A stretch of DNA of 64,000 bases, from NCBI RefSeq assembly GCF_023856365.1, contig NC_064537.1, positions 4,685,732 through 4,749,731 on the forward strand. Reading direction: 5' to 3'. Numbering within the stretch: position 1 is the first letter of the stretch; each line of letters opens with the position of its first letter. A program made the position numbers and the translations under genes. This document shows positions 23,870 to 36,600 of the stretch, one piece after another. The notes beneath the pieces were generated by a model. The model had not been told where the DNA came from and ran no database searches. It saw only the letters and a list, made by a program, of their open reading frames with translations. This DNA comes from Brienomyrus brachyistius (lineage: Eukaryota > Chordata > Actinopteri > Osteoglossiformes > Mormyridae).

Positions 23870-25820
23870 GGGTTTCACAAAGCGGCTGCAGGATAAACTG
23901 AGAGTCCATTTTACTTGCGGAGGTCCAGGTGACCGGTCCGGTTCACTTCCCTCTCCAGCTGTTTGGTGCTGCCTTCCTCTCAAATTAAACACACATTTGC
24001 TATCTCCTTTATCACATGTAAAGGATGAATTGTCATATTTATATTAAATAAAGGTGTCAGCAATTTACAAATGCAGTTTCTGAATAACTTAGTTACTACT
24101 TAAATACAAATCACAAACAAATTTAGTAGCTAGCTGATAAAAGATACTTCACGATTTAATAATGAACAAACACGAGATTAGTATGTAACTTATGTTATTC
24201 GTTACTTATTCCTTCAGTAGTTCACAGAGGTTTGTGGAATTAAACAGATATAGTAACAAATATAGTAACTGCTTGAAATCAATGATCTCTTTTAACAAGG
24301 AATGAACATGACATCAATATATAAGTACATTAGTTAACAGAACTAATAGATAAATTGTGGATGGTTTTTCATGCCTCGTTTTCAGATCCAGATGCTGAGA
24401 TGTTGCGGTGTAAACGTCAGAAAATGGCTGCCATGCATCACTCATCGCGCATATCCTGAACCTCACCCCGAAGCTTGCAGCTGCTTGAGACCCTTCGTCA
24501 TTTTTTATCTCTAGCAAAATCTGATATGCAGGCCTGCATTCAATGGCGGGTGGTTGTTTTTCGGCTAGACGAGAGAGAGGGAGCGTTTCTGTTATGTAAC
24601 CATGAGTGTTCAAAGGGTTAAATCCGAACAGTTGCGCAAGGATGCCTTTTAATATAGATGAAAGCGGTTTAATATTGATGAATGGCATTTTCCTGCTGTA
24701 ATGGGTAAAATCACAGGCAGGTTGAGCAATTCTCCATTCTGGGAATCGAAACTGGGTCCAGTTTAGGTTTTCATTATCCTCCGTGTCCCTCTTTCCGCAG
24801 GAATTCAGCCACCGACGTCATCCTCAAATGACACGCCCCTCGCGTTAAACCCGTACAAAAATAGACAAAATATCATACTTGACTTAATTTAAAAACCCCC
24901 ATGGGAGAGGCCTTTATGGATCCAGCTACCGTCGGGGGAAGTGAAGTCTTGTACGTAGAACTTAACGTCCTATTTAAAGTCTCCCGTTGCATTACGAAAA
25001 CGGCAACGCAGATCAGGAGGAGCCAACTTCCCGGGGACAGGATGTAACGTCGGTTTGCGTGCGCGGGATTCTGAGCATGGCGCTCTGTACGATTACGGCG
25101 GCTGTGGGTTGGCGCTAACACGGTATTTTGATGCCCCCCTCAGCCCCCTTTACGGCGTACGTCAGACAACGTTGCCCTTAAGATGACCTCCGTCTGCAGC
25201 CTTACAGGAAGGCCGATGCCGACTGCGTAGGTCGGTAAGGTACGGCAGAATTTTGTGTTGGCGATCGCATCTCCCCACCTTCCACATTACCTTACATGGA
25301 GCCCTAGGAAGGCTGTATCAGTGGCGCCCCCTGTAAGTGAGATAGTGAAATAGGCTTGCTAAGTCGGCACCCCCCTCAGATGGTGCCCTGGGCGGCTGCC
25401 AGTGCCGCCTGATTGGTCGACCGGCCCTGGCTCTGCCAGCCAATGCAAACCATGCGGTTTAATGCTCGGGTTTATCCAGTTTGGGAACGTGGGCCAGGAC
25501 AGCGAGCCGATCCACGAGACACAAGGCTGAGGCCCTGGGGGGCAGGCGTACTTGGGGTTGGTGTACTTCCCTGGGGGGGGGGGGGGACTGGAGGGGGGTC
25601 ATTCCTGCTTGTCCAGGCCTATCTCATCCCCATTATGTATTTTAATATACTGGTAAAATTATTACATTTTCAAACAGGACAAAGCACTTGCAGAAGTGGG
25701 GGGGGGGGTGTATAATCACATGGACAAAAAAACAAAACACAGATGCTATAGTATAGTGGGTGGTGTTATGGGCACAGTGCAGGTCAGTAGTAAGGGACCA
25801 AGTATGGAACAGCTCTACAT
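23870..25820. other. intergenic, no recognised gene
   Basis: AT-rich at 24040-24340 and mixed elsewhere. The minus strand at 24314-24688 holds a 124-codon frame that is not low-complexity but matches no family I know. Poly-G runs lie at about 25568-25582 and 25700-25708. Confidence 0.4.
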
Positions 25821-25832
25821 GCGTACACACGC

Positions 25833-25940
25833 CAGTGACAGGAGAGGGGGCTTCAACCTCAGGCCCTGCAGTGACAGGAGAGGGGGCTTCAACCTCAGGC
25901 CCTGCAGTGACAGGAGAGGGGGCTTCAACCTCAGACCCTG
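25833..25940. repeat. 36-bp minisatellite, 3 copies
   Basis: Three 36-bp units starting CAGTGACAGGAGAGGGGGCT at 25833, 25869 and 25905, plus 7 bases of a fourth. The length is divisible by 3, so 12-residue peptide repeats appear in several frames. These are not regarded as genes. Confidence 0.95.
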
Positions 25941-26354
25941 CAGTGACATACGCAGCAACAGACAGATGAAGTGCACAAGGCTGAACCGAGGGCTGTGAGG
26001 TTCCGGTGGGAATCGCGTTCCACAGTAAAAATGTGTAAAACTGCAGACGTCCCTGATGGAAAACGGTGTTGCTTAGTGATAAGGCGTGACTAAGTCCCCC
26101 CCCACCGCCTGGGGCTGGGAGAGGAAGCCAGTGGAGGGGGGATCTTACTCTTCTACGTTCACAGGACACCGGAGCTGCCATTTTAATTCCTGTGTTCAAC
26201 CCCCCCCACTAAGTTTATCTCAATAGCTTTGCATGGTTGCTATGGAGAAAACATCCATTAAATTGAGGAGGCAGAAAGCATTTTCCGTACAACAGCCCAA
26301 GTTGAGAACGATGATGTTAATCATCGACAACAACATCAATAATAATAATGGCAT

Positions 26355-26615
26355 CTTAATGGTTAGGGAAGTGCATTTGTACTTGAAAGATTGCAGGTTC
26401 GAATCCCCAACCAGCAAAACACCACTGAGGTACCCTGAGTGAGGTTCAGTACCACCCCCAAGCACTGCTCCCCGGGTGCTGAATTAGCTGCCCCCCCCGC
26501 TATGTCACGATGTCACATATGGGTCAAATGCAGAGGACACATTCCGTTGGGCACGGTGTGCTGTGGTGTGTCAACACTGATCAGCTAATAAAACAACAAT
26601 AATAATAATAATGTG
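26355..26615 (+). mobile_element. full-length tRNA-derived SINE
   Basis: The A-box-side sequence TGGTTAGGGAAGTGCATTTG is followed by the B-box block AAGATTGCAGGTTCGAATCC at about 26386. A conserved body follows (GAGGTACCCTGAGTGAGGT, CACTGCTCCCCGGGTGCTG, AAATGCAGAGGACACATTC), then an (AATAAT)n tail at about 26598-26612. This is the layout of widespread fish tRNA SINEs, with both Pol III boxes and the tail visible, making it one of the best-preserved copies here. Confidence 0.82.
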
Positions 26616-26639
26616 TGTGTCTGCATTGTATTGACCTTA

Positions 26640-27685
26640 AACTTACATTCTGTTTCTTGGCCCAGGTTCAGTGACTTCATGATCAACCAGGATCAGGCTC
26701 TGCTCATTGGTGCACTGGAACTGTCAGGCTTTAACTCCTCCACATGCTGCAGTGGTGATATGGGCTTAAAACACATGCACGCACACAAGGGGGGAAGACA
26801 AGCCTTGGTCTGAACTGGTCAGTATATAGTAATGTACAGAGGTGTGGGTTCTGTGACAGAGCGGTTTCGGTGGTCCTCAGCAGTGCGTGACCAAGACCGA
26901 TCCCAGATGGGTGGGAGGCGGATCCCACCCCCCCTGACGTCGGCCGATGACATGGTGACCTGGATTAGGCTCCACAGGTGTGTTTTGTTAGGCTCTTTAT
27001 GTAACCAGAGGCTGGTTGCCTAGCAGCAGTCAGGCGATGTCGCAGAGGTAACCACGGCAGGATGCAAGTGACGGTCCGTTCGGAGGGTAATGGGCCAAAG
27101 CGCAACTTGGGATGGTGCTGTAACCCATTTCTGTGGGACGTTTGACCTTATAAACCGTCACGCCAGAGACAGAAGCCAGCCAACTCAGTGTCGGCCATCC
27201 TGCTAATTCAAAATGGACTCCGCCGTAACGTTTGATCAGCATGGATCCAACGTTCCAGCACCCACAAGGCCCCCCAGCGAAGACCGCGGTGTGTGAAAAT
27301 CGGTTTGGTGCGAGCTTCCATTAAACTCATCCCGGGGTCTTTGCTTCAAGCGCTGATCTTAGGTGAGCCGGGCAAAAACAAGGGCCACTTTCTACCCTGG
27401 TCAGACGATGGAAACTCATCAGCTTTAATCTGTTTTGTGGGAACATGCGTCATGGCAACAAGAGTCCCTCAAGAGTCTCCATGAGAGGCTCTGTACTCGG
27501 CATTCTGACATGCGTAGCCTAATTATTGATGAGTTTCTAACAATCCGGGGCTCGGACGGGTCAGATTCCCGACCTTTTGCATAAAAGCCACACACTCGTT
27601 GAAAAGGGAGGTTATTTGCTCATGGATCTGGAGGAAGATGTACTTGAATTCACAGGGACAGTGGCAGCAGATGGAGGGCTTACTC
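26640..27685. other. intergenic, nothing recognised
   Basis: Mixed-composition non-coding sequence. Open frames are short and unlike known proteins. Confidence 0.45.
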
Positions 27686-27687
27686 AG

Positions 27688-28022
27688 GGACTCACACAGG
27701 ACTGACTCGGGAGTATCCGGGTCTCACTCAGGAGTACCCGGGACTCACCCAGGACTCACTCAGGAGTATCCGGGACTCACCCAGGACTCACTCAGGAGTA
27801 CCTGGGACTCACCCAGGACTCACTCAGGAGTATCCGGGACTCACTCAGGAGTATCCAGGACTCACTCAGGAGTATCCGGGACTCACCCAGGACTCACTCA
27901 GGAGTATCCGGGACTCACTCAGGAGTATCCGGGACTCACCCAGGACTCACTCAGGAGTATCCGGGACTCACTCAGGAGTATCCGGGACTCACTCAGGAGT
28001 ATCCGGGACTCACTCAGGAGTA
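27688..28022. repeat. composite minisatellite (21-bp and 32-bp units)
   Basis: Two unit types are intermingled: a 21-bp unit (GGGACTCACTCAGGAGTATC plus C), and a 32-bp unit that carries an extra GGGACTCACCCA subunit. The order of the two types varies, indicating unequal exchange. Confidence 0.93.
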
Positions 28023-28097
28023 TTCTGTTTCTTTCCTCCATTGCCTTCTGGCTTTCCTTCCCTATTCCCCACACCATTATCTATATGTGATGTAGTA

Positions 28098-28165
28098 ATG
28101 GACTGGCCCACACTCAAGTGCCTTGGGACAACTGTGTTTTGAAAGGCGCTATATAGAAATAATGT
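28098..28165 (+). mobile_element. LINE/SINE 3' tail (AAAGGCGCTATATA type)
   Basis: Contains GTGCCTTGGGACAACTGTG followed by TTTTGAAAGGCGCTATATAG. This is the conserved 3' end shared by L2/Maui-like LINEs and their partner SINEs in fish. Inverted copies occur at 38205-38290 and 42085-42160. Confidence 0.6.
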
Positions 28166-28244
28166 CCAAGATGGGGTGACCCAGGAATATAGGGACTCGG
28201 TTTTGGATGGGACAAAACGGAGCAGAATACAGCCTGAGAGCTTC

Positions 28245-28430
28245 ATAGATTAGATTAGATTCATTTCTGCAGAAGATGCTCTTATTCAAAGCGACAAACA
28301 ACTGGAAAATCAGCAGACATTAGTCCCTGGAACCGAGAGCCCAATGAGGAAGCCATTCTCCTGGCTGTGGGATTTAAACCAGCACCCTTGTGGACACACA
28401 GAATGATAACCGGCTGAGCCACACAGCAGA
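28245..28430 (-). mobile_element. tRNA-derived SINE, minus orientation
   Basis: On the minus strand: GCTGTGTGGCTCAGCCGGTT (A-box half), then AAGGGTGCTGGTTTAAATCC (B-box), then a body ending in the AGAAATGAATCTAATC tail. Same broad family as the other copies, with divergence. Confidence 0.65.
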
Positions 28431-28449
28431 TAAAGCACTGGTAGGGTTT

Positions 28450-30060
28450 TAGATGCAGTTGGACTCCTGTTATCTATAAAGTGCCTCCGACCCAGGGGGC
28501 ACATCTTCAGTCTCATCACAGACGGTCGACTTCCCCTGCAATCGTTCTTCTCATTTCCCGGCACCGCTCTCCCGCGGATCCGGCCCGGGCCCCCCGAGTG
28601 ACACCCGGATATGGGCCCGAGGAGCTCACTGGCTGCACACACGGCACACCACGCCTCTCACAGGCCGGCCTGCGAGGCTCGGGCTTTGAGTGATGCTGAT
28701 GAAACCAATTAAGAGCCAATCAGCGCTAAGTGCTTTATAACCTCATTTCCCTTCAGCTAAAAGGAAACAACCTGCTGCTTTCTGTAGTTGGTCCATCTTT
28801 ATGCTTCAGCTCTCCCAGTGATTCACCCTCCCCCGATCGGCGGGAAGGTGTCAGGCATGGTAAAGTAAAAGTATGGTCAGTAAAAGACATGGGCGTAAAG
28901 AATCAAAACTGTTCAATACAACCCCCCCCCCAATAATCATGTCTCCCCCTAAGTGGATGGAGACCTCAGTCCCAATGTTCAAACCAAAATTATACCAATT
29001 ATACCAAAATTATTACAATGTAATTTCCAAGCATAAAGACAAAAAAGAGGTTTCAGGAAATAAACGATGCAATAAATCTAGTTAGTGTCTCCCATTTCGT
29101 TTTGATCTAGCTTACTAAAGCCTCTACTAATTTGTTGCCCTGGAAAATTAAGAGTTTAATGCTGAATATCGGTTCATGGGGTCCTTCAAGCTGATTGGCT
29201 AACTGAGACATCCGACACTGGGATTGGCCAAAAAGACCCTGCATACGTCACCATCCCAGAGGATTTTTTATACAGGTAGCAATTAACATACCTGGGGTGT
29301 AACAGGCTTTCTTTGTCGCTGTCTGACATGCAGCTTATCAGCCAGCCAGCCAGCACTCAGGTTTCTGTACTTACCCTTTGTCTAAATCGCTCGCCTGAGT
29401 AAGTGAGCGGCCTCATTTCCAGCCCTGGGGCTGAGTAGGTGTGGGGCAGGCGGCGAGGGCTGACAGAATGAACGAGGGATGCGAATGAAGAGGAACAGAA
29501 AACATGAGAAAACACATAAGGAGTGAAGGACAGCAGCAAGGAGCGTAGAAGACGGAGGGGTTGGAACAAGACCCACGAAAATGAAAGAATCGCTGATTTT
29601 CAACCGACTAGCCAAAGTGCAGTCTGGGAGATTTGGAGCAGTGTCCACAAGGCAGTGGGCTATTTTTAGCTGAAATCCGAAATCAACCGCACAGGGAATT
29701 TAAGAATCGGGATACGAGGTTCTCCATACGGCTCTCCTTGACCGGCACTTTATACTCCTCAGACGGGAGAACCCATTTAGTCATCATACTGTATGTCGGG
29801 CACATCTAAGCGGCATGACAATGACGAGCTAAGCACCGGAGCACAGTGGCTGCCAGCCAGGAAGCTCACTGCACGTGCCCAGTAGGGTTCGCAGGCGGGG
29901 CTGAAGGACTTGCATTACTACCCGAAAGTTGTCCCGTTTACTGAGCTACGCAGGTGGGGAGGGGGGCGCTCACTGATTATTGTACCCCCACCCCCAAAAG
30001 AGCTGACGCCAGCAGCCAACTAGATGCTGTTTAAGGACCAGCAAAGCAGTGAGTGAAATC
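28450..30060. other. intergenic between RASD1 and PEMT 3' end
   Basis: No gene recognised. Contains a C run near 28921-28931 and otherwise mixed sequence. Confidence 0.45.
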
Positions 30061-30062
30061 AG

Positions 30063-30092
30063 TACAAATACATACATACATACATACATACA
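30063..30092. repeat. (ACAT)n microsatellite
   Basis: A short tetranucleotide tract just beyond the PEMT polyadenylation signal. On the gene strand it reads (ATGT)n, a GU-rich stretch in the position of a downstream polyadenylation element. Confidence 0.9.
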
Positions 30093-30119
30093 TGTATTCA
30101 GCTGCAATAAAAATGATGC

Positions 30120-30125
30120 TTTATT
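30120..30125 (-). terminator. PEMT: PEMT candidate polyadenylation signal (AATAAA)
   Basis: TTTATT on plus is AATAAA on the gene strand, 428 bases after the PEMT stop codon and followed by a GU-rich tract. Position and context fit the end of the PEMT transcript. Confidence 0.55.
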
Positions 30126-30553
30126 TGCCATTTGTATGAGTACATAGGAATTATTTGGTTTTCACACCCCCATGTGTGTGAGACAGGCGACAGCAGAGCT
30201 TGGGGTCTCGGCAGACGGTCGGCCATTAACCAATCTGGGAACATTTTACATTCGAAGGAACGAATTCATGAAACAGGCCTCAGATGGTAAACGGCGGCAG
30301 AATGGAGGGAGCGTACATTGTCACTGGAATTACAACCCCTCCCCCTGCTGAAACACCTTCTGCATCAATAGGTTCCCTGCCAGCTGTCCCAAAAATGATT
30401 GGATGGCCGTCGTGTCAGGCCACGCCCACTTTGAGATTGTGCGCTCCTGGAAATAAACAGCTGAAGATCGTGGCAGATGGAGTCGTCTATTGGGGCTGGG
30501 CCAGGCGAGCCGGTCGCGGTACGAGGGGGGGTTCTTTCGGATGTCCACCTCCA
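30126..30553 (-). other. PEMT: PEMT 3' UTR (inferred)
   Basis: Sequence from the PEMT stop to the candidate polyadenylation signal. The extent is inferred from the signal alone. Confidence 0.5.
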
Positions 30554-30608
30554 TCACTGGCTCTTGCAGTGGTAGGCTTTCTCCCGGTAGATTGCCTCGG
30601 TGAATGGT
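30554..30608 (-). CDS. PEMT: PEMT terminal coding exon
   Basis: After the acceptor GTGTTTGCAG, the exon encodes [17 protein letters not shown] and a TGA stop. This matches the human PFTAEIYRQK ending. 55 coding bases. Confidence 0.92.
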
Positions 30609-33600
30609 CTGCAAACACAGGCAACCATAAACCATGAGCTCCTGGTGGCCCCCGCTGTCACTGTGCCACCCCGTACCAGGCACGGGCAGAGACCAAACAG
30701 GTGGGAGGGTGGGGGGCGCAGACATCATCGATCGTGTGCCCGACAGCGGTGCTGTCTGGCTCACGGCCCAGTGGTCACGGGCCGGAACACTGCAGTATCT
30801 CTATCTCCGGCGAATGTGGGCATGTTTGCGTTCCGACGTTATCTCTCACCCGAGGAAATCCATGCAGCAAGCAGAAAAGCTGGCGCATGGTCCCATGATT
30901 ATCGAAATCGTGTGCAGACATTACTACGGCATCCTCAGGCCTAACTAGGCGATCACCGATACACGAGCCGTGTTTACGTTTCAGCCCGTGACGTGCGACC
31001 CAATCATATCACACTTACACACTTCAGCTTCCTGTTAACACCATCAAGGAAGCGAAAGAGGGGAGCTGTTAATGTATATTTAAATTATAAAGGGAGGAAA
31101 ACGACGACGAGAACAAGCACGCTATTCCCTGCAGTCTCCCTAGGGGGCGCCAGAGGGGGGGTGTTATTTACTACTCTTTGGCACAGTGCTCTGGCTGACG
31201 TGGCCTGGGGGGGGCAATGAGCCCAATATAAACCCTAACTCCCCCCTCACGGTTGAGTCATCTTCAGTTCTTCGTGCACAATGTGCGTACCGAAGTAGGT
31301 CAGCGGGAAAGGGGATCGACACGTCGCGGGGCCAGGTTACTCTGGAAACCGCCGGGTCACTGCGGGTCATGTCTGCCATAGTGGCAGAAGACCTGGCACG
31401 AGTACCTGCAAGAGGTGTGTAGATACTGCACTTAAAGTATCTGATTGTGTATATGTACAGTATATCATGTGCCACTTCTCAGAGACATACTAATATTACA
31501 GATCTGATGAAGAGTAGGGCAGTGCTTGTCCTCAGAAGAGCCAGCCTATCCTGGAGTATGGCTCTGATCTGTGCCTGTGGGGATACTGGTCCGTTCTCCA
31601 AGCAGAACAGCCTCCAGTGCGTTGGAAGATGAAGCAGCGGAGAATCTGCCCCATGCCCACATTCCTGTACATCCCGGCCCTGTGCTCAGAGATCTGCAAC
31701 GTCGTCCTGATCGTCCAGGTCGTCGCTATGATGCAGCAATTGGCAGATTTTGTGACTGGGGTCCCTGCGATCTCAGCATGGGACCCCTTCGCAGCCGCCA
31801 GGATCCTTGAAAGTTTCTTGAAACCCACTATATTGTGACTGTGACTGGGAGGCCTCTCTTACGTCTGTCGCGTACCAGTGACCGGCTTTCAAAGGAATAT
31901 GACTCACGTCTGCAGCTGCGGCTTTCATTGTGCTTTCAGTCCTTTGTCATTTGGCGTTTCCATTAATCTCTCCGCAAACACACCTCTTTGTATACATACA
32001 CATCTCTATGTGTCAAACTAAAATTGTACAGGGTCACCTACTGCATCGCTATAGGTAAAGAATTATACCTGAAGTTTTTTAATTTAATTAAAAGAGAAAA
32101 AAAGGTAATGTTGTGAAGCATGACAGGTGTGGCCGAGGTTACTAACAGAGTGCCAGGTCACCCTTTGTCTGGGACCCCAGGGGTAGTTTTCAGGAAGAAG
32201 GGCTTCACTCACTCTTCCTGCCATAGGTTTCGAACCGACAACCTTCTGCATCCTAACCTGCAGAACCACACGCCTGTTTTAGGGCTAAACCTGCACATAC
32301 TCATGGCATCAAAGCAAATCTGAAAGCGGCTCTTGGGGGGGCAGCGGTGGGTCCGTGGAACCACAGCAACGACGGCAATCTTAGGCGCGTCATAGAGGAG
32401 AACGAGGAGCGTGTAGCGGCACTGTTCACCACTCAAACTGTGAGGGGGCTATCAAGGGCAACTAACACTCACTGCACAGGGGAGGGCCCTGACGTGACTT
32501 TTTGAATGGGGTAGCAGAAACGATGAACGATACGACAGACGGCAAGCGGGAAGTGAAGGGTCAGGATGAGCAGCTATCAAACGCACTCCTACATTCGCCC
32601 AGACTCACAGTCCACTCTGCACTGACAGTCGAAGGTGGAAGGGAGAGGGAAGGAGGTGAGCCAAGAAACAAAGAGTTACCCTTCGAACACGAGTGCCACC
32701 TTGTAGCAGACTCCCACAACCACGGTCAGGATCAGGCCTACCGGACTGGCATGGCTGTAGGGGGAAGAAGGGTCACGTGGTCACAGATGGGTCACATGGT
32801 CACAGAAGGGTCACATGGCCATGGTCACGTTTTTCCAGCAGAAGACAGGTAACTGGATGGAGCTGGTTAAAATTAATCAGCATTACAGAGAAGCTGCATG
32901 TATGTCAGACGTGTCACATAAGAGCAGCTTTTCCGGTGGATGAATAAGACGGCTGGTCCAGATCCCACTGAGGGAAGGAAAAAGCAGGCCTTACATTCAC
33001 CCAGAAAGGCCACCGAGGAAACTTTCTTCCGCGTTCCTGTTTCATAACTGCTCTTGACCTGATTCTTGTACTGAGGATGTGCAATTAAAGGGCACTGACT
33101 GCTTCTGACTCATTTTTGATCATTAGAAATCTTTTTATATACGACGGGAATATGTGCTAAATGGGATGATGGCTCATTAAAAATCCCCAGACTTATGGTA
33201 GCAGATAATGGAAGTTTATTTACTTATTTCTCACATACTCATCTGACACAACCTTGATTATTTATGGAGGCTGATTCATTTGTTTGAAATTCATTTCACT
33301 TGTAGCTGCTCGTCTTGATCAAAGTTCCAGGGGGCCTGGAACCCATCCCAGGCGGCACGGTGCCTGAAACCCATCCCAGAAGGCAGGGGGCTCAGAACCC
33401 ATCCCAGGCGGCATGATGCCCGAAACCCATCCCAGGCGACAGGGGGCCCCAGAACCCATCCCAGGCGATAGGGGGCCCGGAACCCATCCCAGGTGGCAGG
33501 AGGCCCGGAACCCATCCCAGGCAGCAGAGACCCTGGTAAAAGCTGTTCAAGGTGCCAGTCTATCACAGGGCGACTTAGAGATAGAGATTAGCGCAACTAT

Positions 33601-36600
33601 GTGCATTTGCATGGCAGCAGCAAAGTGGAGGACACAGGGAGTACGTGCGAACTGCACACTCACAGAGCAGAGGCACGGAGAACATGCGAACTGCACACTC
33701 ACAGAGCAGAGGCACGGAGAACATGCGAACTGCACACTCACAGAGCAGAGGCACGGAGAACATGCGAACTGCACACTCCCTGCCAACCCACGAGGTTGGA
33801 GGCACAAACTGCTACTCACTGAGCCACCGGGAACTTAACTTATTAGGTTCTTATATTATGTATTAATCACAGTAGGACATGGAAACAGGCCACCTACAGG
33901 GTGGGTTCCGGGCCACCTACAGGGTGGGCCCCCCTGGGACCCTGATCAGGACAAGCAGCTAGAAGTGAAATGAAGTTCAAACAAATGAGTCAGCCTCCAC
34001 CAAGGGGTGGGTCCACTGCATTCCCACAGTGCTATGTTAGGTACCATACAGCCCTGGCCCCAACGCGAACGGACACTCGCTACCTTGCAGTGGTCCTAGT
34101 GCTTCCTCATTAGATGCCCAGCCTAGCTGTATCTGGTTGTAATGTGCAGTCTGTCCTGCTAAATAAATTAAGGTAAATGTCACGTTTGCACATGCCAGTG
34201 TGGACCAATCATAATCTGCCCGCATGACCACACCCACCACAGACGTCACTTATGCCAAACACTACCATGCAAACCACAAGCACAGCGACCACAGACGGAG
34301 TGGAGCGACTGCACTCCGCATTACAGCCCCGCATAATTAAAGGCGAATAGCGCCATCATAGGACAAACGGCAAAGTGCAGAAAGATGGCTGTATTCAATA
34401 TCATCGAACGGAAACCAGCCACACGTGACGTTTTTCCAATATCATTTATCACGGCCCATCGCAGGCCAAAGGGCCCCGACGAGGCAGCAGGCAACACAGA
34501 CGGATTTATCGCCTCGAAATGAGACCCAGGCCCATTGAATAAGGGACAAACACCCAGAATAAGCACCGATTCCTGAAGGCACATGCCACGCTCACATTTA
34601 AAGCCCATCAGCCTGGCCACTAATCAGGCTCCGCCGAGCCTCGTTACCTCATCCGCCCGGCGGCACAGTGGCTGACGACTGATCGCCATGGAGATGCGAG
34701 TGATCGATTCCCATTCCCCGCTCTGACCTCCTTCCTCTAATAATACACCATATCGATCGAGTACCTGCCCATCAGAGGTATAAAAACAGGGGTCTGAATG
34801 TCAGCACGCAGACATACTCAGGAATAATGTAAGAAACACCAGGACCTCACGGGTCACAGTCAAAGAGTTTGTTACTGTCAGTGTCTGATGCATGATGCAT
34901 AGGGTCACACACCAAGACGGAGTATCATTCGTGTTGGTCATAGTGCAAATAAAACGTAATAAATAAACGGTTAAACATGCAAGCATGACAGACTGGCATT
35001 AAACCATAGACGAAAAAGATAGTTAACCATGTGACTGTTGGGGAAACATTGCGCAAATTTGCCATGAAACTGAATGAAGAGATTGGATAAATAGATAGAA
35101 CAGACTTTAGTTTCAGAGTTATGATTCCGGAGTTGTTAGTCCATTTAACAGACTTAGACTGGGAGGGGCCAGGCTGTAAATAGCGAGTGTAAATAAGCTG
35201 TTTGTAAGCTTCACTGTCTGGGATTTCAGGCTGGAGACGATCGGACCAGACGGCAAGAGAGACCAACAAGAACATCATCATCGTCATCATCAGCATCATC
35301 GTCGTCACTGACATCATCAACATCATCATAGTCATCATCAGCATCATCGTCGTCACTGACATCATCATCATCATCGTCGTCGTCTTCAACATCATTATCA
35401 TCATCGTCATCATCATTATTATGGTCATCGCCGTCATCATCATCGTCTTCGTAATCGTCATTATTATCATCGTCGTCATCATCGTCGTCATTATCATCAT
35501 CATCGTCGTTGTCATCATCATTATCATCATCAACATTGTCGTCATCATCATTACGGTCATCGTCATCATCATTATCGTCATAATCATCACCATCTTCGTC
35601 ATCATCATCATCATCATCATCAACAACGCGTTGCTGCTCCGCACTTTGCTAACCAGAGTTTTTTTCCCTCTGAGCTGGCAAATTTGTTATTTTTGGGTTT
35701 TCCTGATTTTCTGAGGTCTATGACCAGTCTAGCTGACCAGTGGACTGTGCTGTACCTGTACTTTGTCCAGCTTATTTCACACTCCCAGTAATTCTCGCAC
35801 CCAGGACTATTCAGTAAATTCAAAATGAAGCTGCTTGTTTAGATGATTCCAGAAGCCCAGTCTCTTTCGGTGGTGAAAAATCCCCGAGTAGGATTCAGAA
35901 GGAATCGTGAAGGTTTATGAGGCACGGGGCACAAGGCGGGGGCGGGGGGCAGTCGATCACAGGCTCAAAACTCACACGCACACCATCACACGGCATTGGC
36001 AATTTAGTGCCCACAGAGCGGGATTGGAACCCACAACCCTAGAGGCATATATAAAAAATTACTTGAGAAATAACTGTAATAAATAAACACAAAAACGACA
36101 GCGTTGTAAGCACTGAAGACACACGTCTTTCCCCAAAGAGCCATCAGACCACATTCCGGAGGGGGATACGGATTGATCGAGGCCCGTTTACTCACACCAC
36201 AGTCAATCACAGAAAGCCCAACAGCAGTCCAGCGCAAACGGCAGCCGAGCTGAGCCACAAAAAGCCACTGCATCCGTAAACAAGGTAGCCGGTAATGGTC
36301 ATCGCCATGGTGACGTCATCCCCCCAGCTGTTAGCTGAGCCTAGCCTGATGCTGCCTGTAATCATGGCTCTTACTCTGAACAGACAAATCCTCTTTGGAG
36401 TAACATTCAAAGCCAGCCTTGACAACCCATTTTATCCTGTATTTATTTATTTATTTATTTTATCCAAAGCAGGGTCAGGCAGTCTCTGGGCCCAATGGTG
36501 ACATCACTCTGCCATCCTGGGATTTAAACCAGCGACCATCCGTACATCATGTACATAGGGTCCTAACCCACTGAGCCACACACTGCCTTTTTTTGAACAC

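Noticed and set aside
34925..35644. 239-codon minus-strand frame rich in Met and Thr
   Set aside because: Most of it is the CAT/CGT trinucleotide tract; the remainder has no domain.
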